From NCBI RefSeq assembly GCF_013408825.1, contig NZ_JACCBZ010000005.1:186001-250000 (forward strand): a stretch of DNA of 64,000 nt. Direction: 5' to 3'. Within the stretch, counting starts at the first letter, position 1. The number at the start of each line of letters is the position of its first letter. Position numbers and translations under genes: made by a program. The notes below the pieces were generated by a model. That model was given only the letters and a program-made list of their open reading frames with translations. It did not search any database and was not told where the DNA came from. The DNA is from Mucilaginibacter tundrae. GTDB lineage: Bacteria; Bacteroidota; Bacteroidia; Sphingobacteriales; Sphingobacteriaceae. Positions 35,017-45,418 of the stretch are shown in pieces.

Positions 35017-35420
35017 CCAATCGTTTACGCACAGAAATTCAGGAAGAGGTAGAAGCCGAAAAAAAATTGGTTGTTGAGGAAAAGACTGTAAAGGAAATCC
35101 CCGATAACTTTTTAACGCAGTTTCTTACCAAAGGCTTTATTACAACCGAGGCAGCTACCAAAGCGCTGCCTTTTGTGTTGTATGTGGCCCTTCTAGGTAT
35201 GGTGTATATCGGCAACCGTCATTTAGCCGAAAAAAATATCCGTGATATTGATAAGCTTACTAAAGAAGTTAAAGAATTAAGCTGGGACTACAAATCAACC
35301 AAAGCTGACCTGGCTTTTAAAAGTACCTTAACCGAAGTTGAGAAGCGCGCTGATACTTTGGGTATCAAGACATCTATGCAACCACCGCAAAAAATAACCG
35401 TGAAGGAGGATGAGCAATGA
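35013..35420 (+). CDS. ftsL: FtsL-like divisome protein
   Basis: A 135-residue bitopic protein: a cytoplasmic acidic N-terminus of ~50 residues, one membrane helix (about 52-70, ALPFVLYVALLGMVYIG), and a periplasmic coiled-coil leucine-zipper region (about 75-115). Sequence identity in the FtsL family is low, and the call rests on topology and on the position between rsmH and ftsI, overlapping each by 4 nt. FtsL joins FtsB and FtsQ to activate septal wall synthesis. Confidence 0.8.
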   Translation: MTNRLRTEIQEEVEAEKKLVVEEKTVKEIPDNFLTQFLTKGFITTEAATKALPFVLYVALLGMVYIGNRHLAEKNIRDIDKLTKEVKELSWDYKSTKADLAFKSTLTEVEKRADTLGIKTSMQPPQKITVKEDEQ

Positions 35421-37525
35421 GTATAAGAAGTAACATACTACTCAGGGTTTATCTGGCATTCGGGCTTATATTAATTTTAGCCGGAGCGGTAATGGTGCAG
35501 GTTGTTCGTCTGCAATTTGTGCAGGGTAAAAAATGGAGAGCTATGTCGGCCAAGTTATCTACGCATTACGAAGCGGTAGAAGCAGCCCGTGGCAATATTT
35601 TAGCTGTTGATGGCAGCTTACTGGCTACCTCAGTACCTGAGTATGAGCTGCACATGGACATGATGGCTGGTGGTATATCTGAAGATAAAGTGTTTTATAG
35701 TAAGGTAGATTCATTGGCACTTAAATTGTCGCAGTTATATCCTGATATGTCTGAACGAGAATTTTCGCACATATTGCGTGATGCCCGCAAGGATAGTTCG
35801 CGTTATGCGCTTATCAGGCGAAAAGTAACCTATCAGGAATTAAAGCAGATCAGGAAATTTCCGCTATTCAATTTAGGTAAAAACAAAGGTGGTTTAATTG
35901 TAGTTGAGCAAAATAGGCGTATACTGCCATTCCGCACTTTGGCCGCGCGTACCATTGGCTATAAAAACCAAAACGTTAAAAACCCAGTAGGCCTTGAAGG
36001 GGCTTATGCAAATTATATCAATGGCGAGAACGGTAAACGCTTGATGCAGCGTACCGCCGGTGGCACGTGGATCCCTGTTAATGATGACGATGACGAAGTC
36101 CCAGCCGTACAAGGCGCTGATATAATTTCGACCATTGATGTTAATTTTCAGGATGTTGCCCAGCAAGCTTTGAAAAATGAATTGATCAAAAGCCAAGCCG
36201 ATCATGGTTGTGTTATTTTGATGGAAGTTGCTACCGGCGAGATTCGCGCGATAGCCAATTTTACCCACACTAAAGACGGCGATTACCAGGAAAAATTAAA
36301 CTACGCTATTAGCGATGCTACCGAACCGGGTTCAACATTCAAGTTGGCAACCTACATGACTTTGCTCGATCAGCATAAAATAGATACCAGCTCAAAAATT
36401 GATGGCGAAGGCGGTAAAAGTCACGTGATTCCCGGCAATAATAAATACACGGTTACCGATGTGGAACATAACGGTATTATATCAGCTAAAGAAGCATTTG
36501 AATTTTCTTCGAATGTTGCAGCGGCCAAATTTGTATATCAACATTATAGCGCTAATCCCTCAGAATTTACAGATAAACTATATAGTTATCACTTGAACGA
36601 AAAATTGGATTTGCAAATCCCGGGAGAAGGTCAACCCCTGATTAAAACCCCAAAATCACGCTCATGGAGTAAGTTAACATTACCCCAAATGGCCTATGGT
36701 TATGAAGAGAAATTGACACCATTGCAATTGCTGGCCTTTTATAACGCAGTAGCCAACAATGGCAAAATGATAGCGCCAATATTTGTTAGTGAAATACAAC
36801 GAATGGGCAATACCGTGGAGCAATTTCATGCACGTGTTATTAACCCTAAAGTATGTTCCGATGAAACTTTAGGTAAAGTTAAAGGTATGCTTGAAGGTGT
36901 GGTAACTGATGGTAACGTTAGAAAGATCATCAAAAATCCATTATATACGGTAGCAGGAAAAACAGGTACCGCACAAATAGCTAATGGTTCATCAGGTTAC
37001 GGGGTTAACAAATTACACCAGGCATCTTTTTGCGGATATTTCCCGGCTGATCACCCTAAATATTCGATGATTGTGGTGATCAATAACCCAACTGTGGGTT
37101 CCTATTTGGCCGCCTTGGTTGCTGGCCCGGTTTTCAGGCAAATTGCCGATAGGGTTTACGCTAGTGATTTGGATATTAATCAAACTCCACAGGTTCATTT
37201 TGTTGGTAATACAACCTTACCATCAGTTAAGCAAGGTAATGCAAAAGCATTGCGTAAAGTTTACAGCACACTTAACGTTAAACCATTATATGCATCCAAT
37301 GCACCGGGTGTTGACACCAGCAACGGTATCGCTTACCAGGAAACTGACTACAAAAGCGGTGTAGTTCCATCCGTAGTAGGCATGGATTTAAGCGATGCAT
37401 TATACAGGTTGGGTAACGCGGGTTATAAAGTAATAGCAAGAGGTAGTGGCATGGTTACTGCGCAATCTGTAACCGGGGGTAGTGAAATACCTAAAGGATC
37501 AAAAATAACAATTGAATTGCAATGA
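35417..37525 (+). CDS. ftsI: division-specific penicillin-binding protein with PASTA domain
   Basis: A 702-residue class B transpeptidase that cross-links septal peptidoglycan. It has one N-terminal membrane helix (about 8-28), a dimerisation domain to ~240, and the transpeptidase domain: Ser306 and Lys309 in SxxK (EPGSTFKLAT), SSN in FEFSSNVAA, and KTG starting at Lys515 (AGKTGTAQ). A C-terminal PASTA domain (about 640-702, VPSVVGMDLSDALYRLGN) follows, as often in Bacteroidota FtsI. It overlaps ftsL and murE by 4 nt each. Confidence 0.95.
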   Translation: MSIRSNILLRVYLAFGLILILAGAVMVQVVRLQFVQGKKWRAMSAKLSTHYEAVEAARGNILAVDGSLLATSVPEYELHMDMMAGGISEDKVFYSKVDSLALKLSQLYPDMSEREFSHILRDARKDSSRYALIRRKVTYQELKQIRKFPLFNLGKNKGGLIVVEQNRRILPFRTLAARTIGYKNQNVKNPVGLEGAYANYINGENGKRLMQRTAGGTWIPVNDDDDEVPAVQGADIISTIDVNFQDVAQQALKNELIKSQADHGCVILMEVATGEIRAIANFTHTKDGDYQEKLNYAISDATEPGSTFKLATYMTLLDQHKIDTSSKIDGEGGKSHVIPGNNKYTVTDVEHNGIISAKEAFEFSSNVAAAKFVYQHYSANPSEFTDKLYSYHLNEKLDLQIPGEGQPLIKTPKSRSWSKLTLPQMAYGYEEKLTPLQLLAFYNAVANNGKMIAPIFVSEIQRMGNTVEQFHARVINPKVCSDETLGKVKGMLEGVVTDGNVRKIIKNPLYTVAGKTGTAQIANGSSGYGVNKLHQASFCGYFPADHPKYSMIVVINNPTVGSYLAALVAGPVFRQIADRVYASDLDINQTPQVHFVGNTTLPSVKQGNAKALRKVYSTLNVKPLYASNAPGVDTSNGIAYQETDYKSGVVPSVVGMDLSDALYRLGNAGYKVIARGSGMVTAQSVTGGSEIPKGSKITIELQ

Positions 37526-38985
37526 AGTATTTGAGCGAAATTATAGAGGGGCTTGCATTCACTGAACTACAGGGAAGTGCTGATGTAGAGATCACTGCTG
37601 TGGTATTTGATTCACGTAAAGTGATCCCGGGCTCGTTATTTGTAGCCGTAAAAGGTACTGTTGTTGATGGCCACGATTATATTGACAAAGCCATTAAAGA
37701 CGGCGCCATTGCTATTATTTGCGAAGATCTTCCGGCGCATACTGCTGCCGAGGTTGACTTTTTGATGGTTGCCAATTCTGCTATAGCATTAGGTATTGTA
37801 TCAGCTAATTTTTACGATAATCCATCCAAAAAATTAAAATTGGTTGGCGTTACCGGTACTAATGGTAAAACTACTATCGCCACTTTATTATATCAACTAT
37901 TCCGTGACCTGGGTTATAAATGCGGTTTATTATCGACCGTAGAAAATCAGATCAATGGACAAATAATCCCATCTACCCATACCACTCCTGACCAGGTTGA
38001 ACTAAACAGGTTAATGGATGAAATGGTAGAAGCAGGTTGTGATTATTGCTTTATGGAAGTAAGCTCGCACGCAATCGCGCAGCACCGTATCCAGGGCTTG
38101 GTATTTGCAGGTGGTATCTTTAGCAACTTAACCCACGATCATTTAGATTACCACAAAACTTTTGCAGAATATCTGAAAGCCAAAAAGGCATTCTTTGACG
38201 GTTTGCCTAAAAATGCATTCGCGTTAACCAATGTTGATGACAAGAACGGCAACGTAATGCTGCAAAATACCATCGCCTACAAAAAATCATACGGACTTAA
38301 AAACATGGCTGATTACAAAGCCAAGATTTTAGAAAACCAGTTCGGCGGTTTACTGCTGCAAATTGATAACGAAGATGTTTGGTTCAAAATGGTAGGCACA
38401 TTCAACGCCTACAATTTATTAGCTGTTTACGCAGCCGCGATGTTGTTAGACCAGGATCGTGCTAAAGTATTAACCGTACTAAGCAAGCTATCAGGCGCCG
38501 AAGGCCGTTTTGAATACATCGTAGCCGCCAATAAGATCATTGGTATTGTTGATTACGCTCACACACCCGATGCTGTACAAAATGTATTAAGCACCATTCA
38601 CGACATCCGTAAAGGAAACGAGAAAGTAATAACAGTTATCGGTTGCGGTGGCGATAGGGATAAAACCAAACGTCCTATTATGGCTAAAGTAGCCTGTGAG
38701 TGGAGTGATAAAGTGATCCTCACATCTGATAACCCGCGAACTGAAGACCCTGGCCAGGTCATTAAAGATATGGAAGAAGGTGTTGACCCTGCATTTAAAA
38801 GAAATACGCTAAGTATAGCGGACAGGAAAGAAGCGATCAAAACGGCATGCCACTTAGCCCGCCCCGGCGATATTATTCTTTTAGCAGGTAAAGGCCACGA
38901 GAAATATCAGGAAATAAATGGTGTAAAAAACCACTTCGACGATATGGAGGAGTTAGTTAACCAATTTAAATTAATGGAATTATAA
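37522..38985 (+). CDS. murE: UDP-MurNAc-tripeptide synthetase (meso-DAP type)
   Basis: A 487-residue cytoplasmic ligase that adds the third residue to UDP-MurNAc-dipeptide. The ATP loop GVTGTNGKTTIATLL is near residue 111. The motif DNPRTEDP marks meso-diaminopimelate rather than lysine specificity, in keeping with dapA at 52,779. All three Mur domains are present. It overlaps ftsI by 4 nt, and mraY starts 18 nt downstream. Confidence 0.96.
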   Translation: MKYLSEIIEGLAFTELQGSADVEITAVVFDSRKVIPGSLFVAVKGTVVDGHDYIDKAIKDGAIAIICEDLPAHTAAEVDFLMVANSAIALGIVSANFYDNPSKKLKLVGVTGTNGKTTIATLLYQLFRDLGYKCGLLSTVENQINGQIIPSTHTTPDQVELNRLMDEMVEAGCDYCFMEVSSHAIAQHRIQGLVFAGGIFSNLTHDHLDYHKTFAEYLKAKKAFFDGLPKNAFALTNVDDKNGNVMLQNTIAYKKSYGLKNMADYKAKILENQFGGLLLQIDNEDVWFKMVGTFNAYNLLAVYAAAMLLDQDRAKVLTVLSKLSGAEGRFEYIVAANKIIGIVDYAHTPDAVQNVLSTIHDIRKGNEKVITVIGCGGDRDKTKRPIMAKVACEWSDKVILTSDNPRTEDPGQVIKDMEEGVDPAFKRNTLSIADRKEAIKTACHLARPGDIILLAGKGHEKYQEINGVKNHFDDMEELVNQFKLMEL

Positions 38986-39003
38986 GCCAGTAAATAAGAG
39001 AAG

Positions 39004-40245
39004 ATGCTATACTACCTGTTCAATTATTTAAATAAAAATTACAGCATTCCGGGAGGGGGGGTGTTTCAGTACATCACGTTCCGTACCGCTATGGCTGTGA
39101 TCGTTTCGTTAATAGTAACAACGGTGTATGGCCGTAGGTTGATCGACTATTTGCGCTACAAACAGGTAGGCGAAAGTGTAAGAAATTTAGGTTTAGAAGG
39201 TCAAATGCAAAAAGCAGGTACCCCAACAATGGGCGGTATCATCATCATTTTAGGCATCCTCATCCCGACACTTTTATTTGCAAAGCTGGATAACATCTAT
39301 ATTATTATGATGATTGTAACCACGCTTTGGTTGGGTGCCATTGGTTTTTTAGATGATTACATTAAAGTATTTAAAAAGAATAAAGAAGGATTGGCGGGCA
39401 GGTTCAAGATTACGGGGCAGGTTAGTTTGGCCTTGTTTATCGGCTTCACCATGTATTTTAATACCGATATAATTATCCGTCAAGAAGTTAAACTTCCAGT
39501 AAAATATGATGCGCCGGTTGGTTTCCATTTAAAAAACAATACACCGGTTTATACCCAGGACATTAAGTCTACCAAAACTACCATGCCTTTTTATAAGAAC
39601 AATGAGTTCGACTATGGTAAGGTGTTAAAATTCATTGGGAATGGCTATGATAATTACTCATTGGTGGTATTTCTGTTTTTTGTAATCGTAATAATCACAG
39701 CCGTATCAAACGGTGCAAACCTTACCGATGGAATAGATGGGCTTGCTACAGGTACGTCGGCAATAATAGGTATTACTTTAGCTATACTGGCCTTTGTTTC
39801 GGGTAATACGGTTATTGCCGATTATCTCAATATTATGTACATACCAAATTCCGGCGAGTTGGTGATCTTCGCAGGAGCATTTGTAGGTGCTTGTGTTGGC
39901 TTTTTATGGTACAACTCATACCCGGCGCAGGTATTTATGGGCGATACAGGCAGTTTGGCAATTGGAGGTATCATTGCTGTATTCGCCATCATGATCCGCA
40001 AAGAATTGATGATTCCATTATTATGCGGTGTGTTTCTGCTTGAGAGTGTTTCGGTAATTATGCAGGTATCCTGGTTCAAATTCACTAAGAAAAGATATGG
40101 CGAGGGTAGAAGGATCTTCCTGATGGCGCCGCTGCACCACCACTACCAAAAAAAAGGTTTTCATGAAGCAAAAATTGTAACACGATTTTACATTATAGCC
40201 ATTTTACTGGCCATAGTAACAATAATAACATTAAAGTTGAGATAG
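39004..40245 (+). CDS. mraY: phospho-MurNAc-pentapeptide transferase
   Basis: A 413-residue inner-membrane enzyme that makes lipid I from UDP-MurNAc-pentapeptide and undecaprenyl phosphate. There are about 10 helices. Catalytic acidic residues are in [11 protein letters not shown] and [12 protein letters not shown], and the histidine-rich loop [11 protein letters not shown] is near the C-terminus. It is longer than proteobacterial MraY (~360) because of a soluble loop insertion around residues 155-205, a form often seen in Bacteroidota. Confidence 0.95.
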   Translation: MLYYLFNYLNKNYSIPGGGVFQYITFRTAMAVIVSLIVTTVYGRRLIDYLRYKQVGESVRNLGLEGQMQKAGTPTMGGIIIILGILIPTLLFAKLDNIYIIMMIVTTLWLGAIGFLDDYIKVFKKNKEGLAGRFKITGQVSLALFIGFTMYFNTDIIIRQEVKLPVKYDAPVGFHLKNNTPVYTQDIKSTKTTMPFYKNNEFDYGKVLKFIGNGYDNYSLVVFLFFVIVIITAVSNGANLTDGIDGLATGTSAIIGITLAILAFVSGNTVIADYLNIMYIPNSGELVIFAGAFVGACVGFLWYNSYPAQVFMGDTGSLAIGGIIAVFAIMIRKELMIPLLCGVFLLESVSVIMQVSWFKFTKKRYGEGRRIFLMAPLHHHYQKKGFHEAKIVTRFYIIAILLAIVTIITLKLR

Positions 40246-40275
40246 GAATGAGTAATCATCAAGTGATAAAAAGAA

Positions 40276-41643
40276 ATGAGCGGTAACAAAAACATAAATC
40301 AAACTAACGGACAAAGAATTGCCATCCTTGGCGCCGGCGAAAGCGGTGTGGGTACGGCATATCTTGCCCGGCAGCAAGGTTATGATGTTTTTGTGTCAGA
40401 TTTTGGTGCCATTGCTGATAATTATAAAAAGCAGCTAACCGATTGGAGAATTCCTTTCGAAGAAAAACGACATACCGAAGCAGAGATATTAAAAGCTGTT
40501 GAAGTAATAAAAAGTCCGGGAATACCTGATAAAGCCCCTATCGTCAAAAAAACAAAAGAAAAAGGCATCCCAGTAATATCCGAAATTGAATTTGCAGGCA
40601 GATATACCGACGCGAAGATCATTGGCATAACGGGATCAAACGGAAAAACAACCACAACAAGCTTGGTTTACCATATCCTGAAAGATGCGGGGTTAAATGT
40701 AGGTCTTGCCGGTAATATTGGCCAAAGTTTCGCTTACCAGGTAGCTACCGAGAGGTTTGAGTACTATGCATTGGAGTTAAGCAGCTTTATGCTGGATGAT
40801 ATGTACAATTTCAAAGTAGATATCGCTATACTTTTAAATATCACGCCCGACCATTTGGATCGTTATGACTATAAGATGGAGAACTATGTGGCATCAAAAT
40901 TCCGCATAGCGCAAAATCAAACCGCAGCTGATTATTTTATTTTTTGTGCTGATGATCCTGAAACCATTAAAGGAATGGAATCAAAGAGCTTTACGGCACA
41001 ACTGTTACCATTTTCAATAGAAAAAAGCATTGAACCGGGAGCATATCTCGATAAAGACAATATTGTCATCAACACACACCAACAACATTTTCAAATGTCA
41101 ATTAACGAACTAGCTCTGCAAGGCAAGCACAACATCTACAATTCTATGGCATCAGGTATTGTAGCAAAAGTGCTCGAATTACGCAACGAAACCCTAAGGG
41201 AGAGCATGGGTAATTTTAAGAACATTGAACATAGATTAGAGTCTGTTGGAAAAATTTCCGGCATCAGCTTTATCAATGATTCAAAAGCGACTAATGTAAA
41301 TTCAACATGGTACGCGCTTGAAAGCATGACCAGTGATGTTATCCTGATATTAGGCGGTGTTGACAAAGGCAATGATTACAGTATGCTGAAGGAATTGGTT
41401 AAGCAAAAGGTAAAAGCCATTGTTTGCCTGGGTAAAGATAACAGCCGCATACACGCTGCGTTTGAAGATTTGGTTGATATGATCATTAACACATCATCGG
41501 CAGAAGAAGCTGTACAAGTATCTTACCATCTGGCAACAAAAGGAGACACTGTATTATTATCGCCAGCTTGTGCAAGTTTCGATCTTTTCAAAAATTATGA
41601 AGATAGAGGAAGGCAGTTTAAACAAGCGGTAAAAGAATTATAA
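40276..41643 (+). CDS. murD: UDP-MurNAc-L-alanine:D-glutamate ligase
   Basis: A 455-residue Mur ligase adding D-glutamate to UDP-MurNAc-L-Ala. The N-terminal Rossmann motif is ILGAGESGVGTA, the ATP loop is GITGSNGKTTTTSLV near residue 118, and HRLESVGKISGISFINDSKATN is a conserved central block. LSPACASFDLFKNYEDRG at the C-terminus is typical. It lies between mraY (30 nt) and ftsW (33 nt). Confidence 0.96.
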   Translation: MSGNKNINQTNGQRIAILGAGESGVGTAYLARQQGYDVFVSDFGAIADNYKKQLTDWRIPFEEKRHTEAEILKAVEVIKSPGIPDKAPIVKKTKEKGIPVISEIEFAGRYTDAKIIGITGSNGKTTTTSLVYHILKDAGLNVGLAGNIGQSFAYQVATERFEYYALELSSFMLDDMYNFKVDIAILLNITPDHLDRYDYKMENYVASKFRIAQNQTAADYFIFCADDPETIKGMESKSFTAQLLPFSIEKSIEPGAYLDKDNIVINTHQQHFQMSINELALQGKHNIYNSMASGIVAKVLELRNETLRESMGNFKNIEHRLESVGKISGISFINDSKATNVNSTWYALESMTSDVILILGGVDKGNDYSMLKELVKQKVKAIVCLGKDNSRIHAAFEDLVDMIINTSSAEEAVQVSYHLATKGDTVLLSPACASFDLFKNYEDRGRQFKQAVKEL

Positions 41644-41676
41644 GCACATGCAGGTATGCAAATGAAATAAGCAAAA

Positions 41677-42828
41677 ATGAACAAGATACTCAACAATACA
41701 AAAGGCGACAGGTGGATTTGGTTGATAGTAATTTTACTATCGGTTATTTCGTTACTGGCTGTTTATAGCGCTATCGGTAGCCTTGCGTATAAAAGGGGGG
41801 TAGGTGCAGAGTCGATTTTGATGAAGCACGTGGCAATGATGGTTGCCGGTTTGGCGCTGATGTATATTTGTCACCGGTTAGATTATCGCTATTACGCGGG
41901 TATCTCCAAATTGCTGATGTACATCACCATTCCGTTGTTGATTTATACCCTTATTTTCGGTAGCCATGTAAATGATGCAAGTCGCTGGATAGCTATACCA
42001 GGTACTGGCTTAAGTTTTCAGACTTCAGATTTGGCGAAGCTTGCGTTGATTACTTATCTGGCACGAACACTCTCCAAAAAGCAGGAAAATATTAAGAATG
42101 TAAAGGAATCTTTTGTGCCGATTATGGGTGCTGTTTGCTTAGTATTTATATTAATCGCATGGGCCAACCTTTCAACTGCTTTAATGTTATTCGTAGTAAG
42201 CATTTTATTGCTGATAATGGGTCGTATAAGTGTTAAGCAAATTGCTGTTACCTGTTTAGTCGGAGCGATATTATTAGGCGCCGTAGTGATGCTCGGCCCC
42301 CGAAGGCACGTGTACATGGCGCGTATCAATACCTTTATGCATCCGGAGAAAGCTAACCCCGATAAATCATTTCAGGCAGATCATGCTAAAATAGCTATAG
42401 CTACAGGTGGTTTATTTGGCCGTGGCATTGGCAATAGCAACGAAGTTAACTACTTGCCTGAGGCCTACTCAGATGAAATTTACGCCATAATCATTGAAGA
42501 ATATGGCTTAGTTGGCGGCTTTTTATTGATAGGTATTTACATTTTCTTACTATACCGGTGCATAAAAATAGCTACCAAAGCGCCAAAAGCCTTCGGTACC
42601 TTATTGGCAGCTGGCTTAAGTTTTAGCTTAACCATACAAGCGTTTGCTAACATGGCGGTGGCGGTAGGCTTAGGTCCGGTAACAGGGGTGCCTTTGCCAT
42701 TTGTAAGCATGGGCGGTACATCAATATTGTTTACAAGTATAGCGTTCGGAATTATCCTATCGGTTAGCCGTGATAATGATGAAGCAAAAGTGGTAGTAGG
42801 AGAAATTAGAGAAGTGGCAGTAGCATAA
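41677..42828 (+). CDS. ftsW: FtsW lipid II glycosyltransferase
   Basis: A 383-residue polytopic SEDS-family protein that polymerises septal glycan with FtsI as partner. About ten membrane helices are visible. Conserved parts include FQTSDLAKLALITYLAR, the large periplasmic loop with PEAYSDEIYAIIIEEYGLVGG, and GLGPVTGVPLPFVSMGGTS. In the dcw context it is FtsW rather than RodA. Confidence 0.95.
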   Translation: MNKILNNTKGDRWIWLIVILLSVISLLAVYSAIGSLAYKRGVGAESILMKHVAMMVAGLALMYICHRLDYRYYAGISKLLMYITIPLLIYTLIFGSHVNDASRWIAIPGTGLSFQTSDLAKLALITYLARTLSKKQENIKNVKESFVPIMGAVCLVFILIAWANLSTALMLFVVSILLLIMGRISVKQIAVTCLVGAILLGAVVMLGPRRHVYMARINTFMHPEKANPDKSFQADHAKIAIATGGLFGRGIGNSNEVNYLPEAYSDEIYAIIIEEYGLVGGFLLIGIYIFLLYRCIKIATKAPKAFGTLLAAGLSFSLTIQAFANMAVAVGLGPVTGVPLPFVSMGGTSILFTSIAFGIILSVSRDNDEAKVVVGEIREVAVA

Positions 42829-42887
42829 ATAATGAGCGGATGTGCAGAAGAAGAATTGATAATCAGTGTAATTAAAAATACAAATCG

Positions 42888-44000
42888 GTGAAATCAGGAA
42901 ATAAAATAATCATAAGCGGTGGTGGTACAGGAGGGCATATCTTCCCGGCTATTGCTATTGCCAATGCATTAAAAAAACTTGATCCCACAACCGAGATATT
43001 ATTTGTGGGTGCCCTCGGCCGTATGGAAATGGAAAAAGTTCCTGCTGCCGGGTATAAAATTATAGGTCTGGATATTCAGGGGATACAGCGTGGCTCGATA
43101 GTTAAAAACCTGCAATTCCCAATCAAACTGATCGGCAGTTTAAAGAAGGCGTTAAAAATAATAAAAGAATTTAAACCGAACGCGGTTGTCGGCGTGGGGG
43201 GCTATGCATCAGGGCCATTATTATATGCAGCATCAATTAAAGGCATCCCATATTTAATACAAGAGCAAAACTCTTACGCGGGTATAACTAATAAATGGTT
43301 GGGTAAAAAAGCAACCAGGATATGTGTGGCTTATGATGGGATGGATAAGTTCTTCCCTGCAAAAAATATTATCAAAACAGGCAACCCTATTCGTAAGGAG
43401 TCGGTTGATATAGCAGGCAAAAAACTGCAGGCGTTGGAATTGTTAAAACTATCTGGCGATAAAAAAACAATACTGGTAACAGGTGGTAGTTTAGGCGCGC
43501 GTACGCTAAATAACAGTGTAATGGCAGGTTTGGATAAAATTATCGCTGCCGATGTGCAGGTTATATGGCAAACAGGTAAGTTCTACTACAAAAGCATCAT
43601 CGAAAAGTTGGGCGAAGATTACAACCCCAACATTCGCATTATGGAGTTTGTAAATCGCATGGATCTGGCTTATGCCGCTGCCGATATAATTATTTCACGT
43701 GCAGGTGCGGGCACAATAGCCGAATTATGTGTGGTAAAAAAGCCAGTAATATTAGTGCCTTCACCAAATGTGGCTGAGGATCATCAAACTAAAAATGCCT
43801 TGGCATTGGTACACGATAACGCTGCAGTTTTTATTGCTGACAGAGATGCCCAATCAAAATTGATATACAGAGCTATTGAGCTTTTAAATGATACAGACAA
43901 ACGAAAAACATTAAGCAACAACATCGGTAAACTGGCCCTGCCCAATGCCGATGAGGTAATTGCGAAAGAAGTTATGAAAATAACAATTAATAACAATTAG
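42888..44000 (+). CDS. murG: UDP-GlcNAc:lipid I N-acetylglucosaminyltransferase
   Basis: A 370-residue membrane-associated GT28 enzyme that makes lipid II. The N-terminal loop SGGGTGGHIFPAIA is diagnostic, and GGSLGARTLN and SRAGAGTIAELCVVKKPVILVP form the UDP-GlcNAc site. It starts with GTG at 42888, 59 nt after ftsW; no better ATG precedes the glycine loop. Downstream lies a terminator-like hairpin before murC. Confidence 0.96.
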   Translation: MKSGNKIIISGGGTGGHIFPAIAIANALKKLDPTTEILFVGALGRMEMEKVPAAGYKIIGLDIQGIQRGSIVKNLQFPIKLIGSLKKALKIIKEFKPNAVVGVGGYASGPLLYAASIKGIPYLIQEQNSYAGITNKWLGKKATRICVAYDGMDKFFPAKNIIKTGNPIRKESVDIAGKKLQALELLKLSGDKKTILVTGGSLGARTLNNSVMAGLDKIIAADVQVIWQTGKFYYKSIIEKLGEDYNPNIRIMEFVNRMDLAYAAADIIISRAGAGTIAELCVVKKPVILVPSPNVAEDHQTKNALALVHDNAAVFIADRDAQSKLIYRAIELLNDTDKRKTLSNNIGKLALPNADEVIAKEVMKITINNN

Positions 44001-44011
44001 TTTAATCTTAG

Positions 44012-44047
44012 CCTCATCCTCCGCGCTAGGCGGGGGAGAGGTTTTTT
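44012..44047 (+). terminator. terminator-like hairpin inside the dcw cluster (murG-murC)
   Basis: A C/G-rich stem (44012-44024 with 44030-44041) has 12 base pairs including one G-U and one bulge, and six T residues follow at once. It has the form of an intrinsic terminator or attenuator. A good Shine-Dalgarno-like AAGGAG (44054-44059) comes directly after, 10 nt before the murC ATG. The G/C arms resemble the dispersed elements near 26,340 and 32,140. Confidence 0.6.
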
Positions 44048-44068
44048 GAAACAAGGAGTAAAAGAAAA

Positions 44069-45418
44069 ATGGAACTGCAAAATATTAAAAGAGTTTATTT
44101 GATAGGCATAGGCGGCATAGGCATGAGCGGCCTTGCGCGCTATTTTCATCATTTAGGCTGTATTGTTTGTGGTTACGATAAAACTTCAACTGATTTAACT
44201 AATGAGCTAAAAAATGAAGGTATCCAGATCATTTTTGATGATAACGAAGAATGGATCCCAATGAGTTTCCGCCAAATTGATGAAGGTACGCTGGTAATTT
44301 ATACACCCGCTATTCCAAAAGATTCGGCTATAGTAAATTTCTTTCAGAAACGTGGTTTCGAGTTATTTAAACGCTCACAAGTTTTAGGTCTGATAAGTAA
44401 AGGAAAATATACAGTGGCTATTGCGGGTACACATGGTAAAACAACAACATCTACCATGGTTGCCCACATTTTAAAAGATTCAGGTAAAGATTGCTCTGCA
44501 TTTTTGGGTGGTATCGCATCAAACTACAATAGCAATGTACTTTACGGCAAAAACGATATTGTAGTGGTTGAGGCAGATGAATACGACCGTTCATTCCTTA
44601 CCCTGTATCCGGACATCGCGGTTATCACATCTATGGATGCCGACCACCTTGACATCTACGGCGATCATCAGCATTTAACTGATTCTTTTAAAATGTTCGC
44701 CTCGCAAATAAAACCAGGCGGCGTTCTGATTCATAAACAAGGCTTGCCTTTAAATACTGGTTATACTTATAGCATTAAAGATGCAGCCGACGCCATTGCG
44801 TTAAATATTCGTATTGAAAACGGCAGCTTTTATTTCGATTTCAGGAATAGCAACACAGATATAAAAAATATCCAGTTAGGCATTCCCGGTTTCCACAATG
44901 TAGAAAATGCTACTGCCGCTATCGAAGCAACTTTACGTTTGGGTGTAAAACCGGATGCTATAAAAAGTGCCTTATCTTCATTCCGTGGTGTGCATCGCAG
45001 GTTTGAGTATATTGTAAAAACACCGGAGCATATTTATATTGATGATTATGCTCATCATCCGGAAGAGTTGCGTGCTGCCATCAACTCCGTAAAAAAATTA
45101 TATCCAGATAGAAAGCTGGTAACCATCTTCCAGCCACACCTGTTTACCCGCACCCGCGATTTTGCCGATGGCTTCGCCGAGGTGTTGGATATGACTGATG
45201 AATTGATCCTGCTGGATATTTACCCCGCTCGCGAATTACCAATAGAAGGCGTAGACGCAGAAATGATATTAAGCCGCATGAATTTAGTTAACAAACGTAA
45301 GCTGACTAAACAGCAAGTTATTGATGCCATTGCAAATGAAAAACCAGCCCTGCTGTTAACCGTAGGTGCTGGTGATATTGATCAATTGGTTGAACCATTA
45401 AAAAATGCTTTAAAATAA
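44069..45418 (+). CDS. murC: UDP-MurNAc:L-alanine ligase
   Basis: A 449-residue first Mur ligase of the pathway, adding L-alanine to UDP-MurNAc. The N-terminal GIGGIGMSGLARYF, the ATP loop AGTHGKTTTSTMVAHIL near residue 118 and YIDDYAHHPEELRA are characteristic. The AAGGAG ribosome site upstream is unusually good for this phylum and could keep translation high after the hairpin. It overlaps ftsQ by 1 nt (TAATG). Confidence 0.96.
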   Translation: MELQNIKRVYLIGIGGIGMSGLARYFHHLGCIVCGYDKTSTDLTNELKNEGIQIIFDDNEEWIPMSFRQIDEGTLVIYTPAIPKDSAIVNFFQKRGFELFKRSQVLGLISKGKYTVAIAGTHGKTTTSTMVAHILKDSGKDCSAFLGGIASNYNSNVLYGKNDIVVVEADEYDRSFLTLYPDIAVITSMDADHLDIYGDHQHLTDSFKMFASQIKPGGVLIHKQGLPLNTGYTYSIKDAADAIALNIRIENGSFYFDFRNSNTDIKNIQLGIPGFHNVENATAAIEATLRLGVKPDAIKSALSSFRGVHRRFEYIVKTPEHIYIDDYAHHPEELRAAINSVKKLYPDRKLVTIFQPHLFTRTRDFADGFAEVLDMTDELILLDIYPARELPIEGVDAEMILSRMNLVNKRKLTKQQVIDAIANEKPALLLTVGAGDIDQLVEPLKNALK

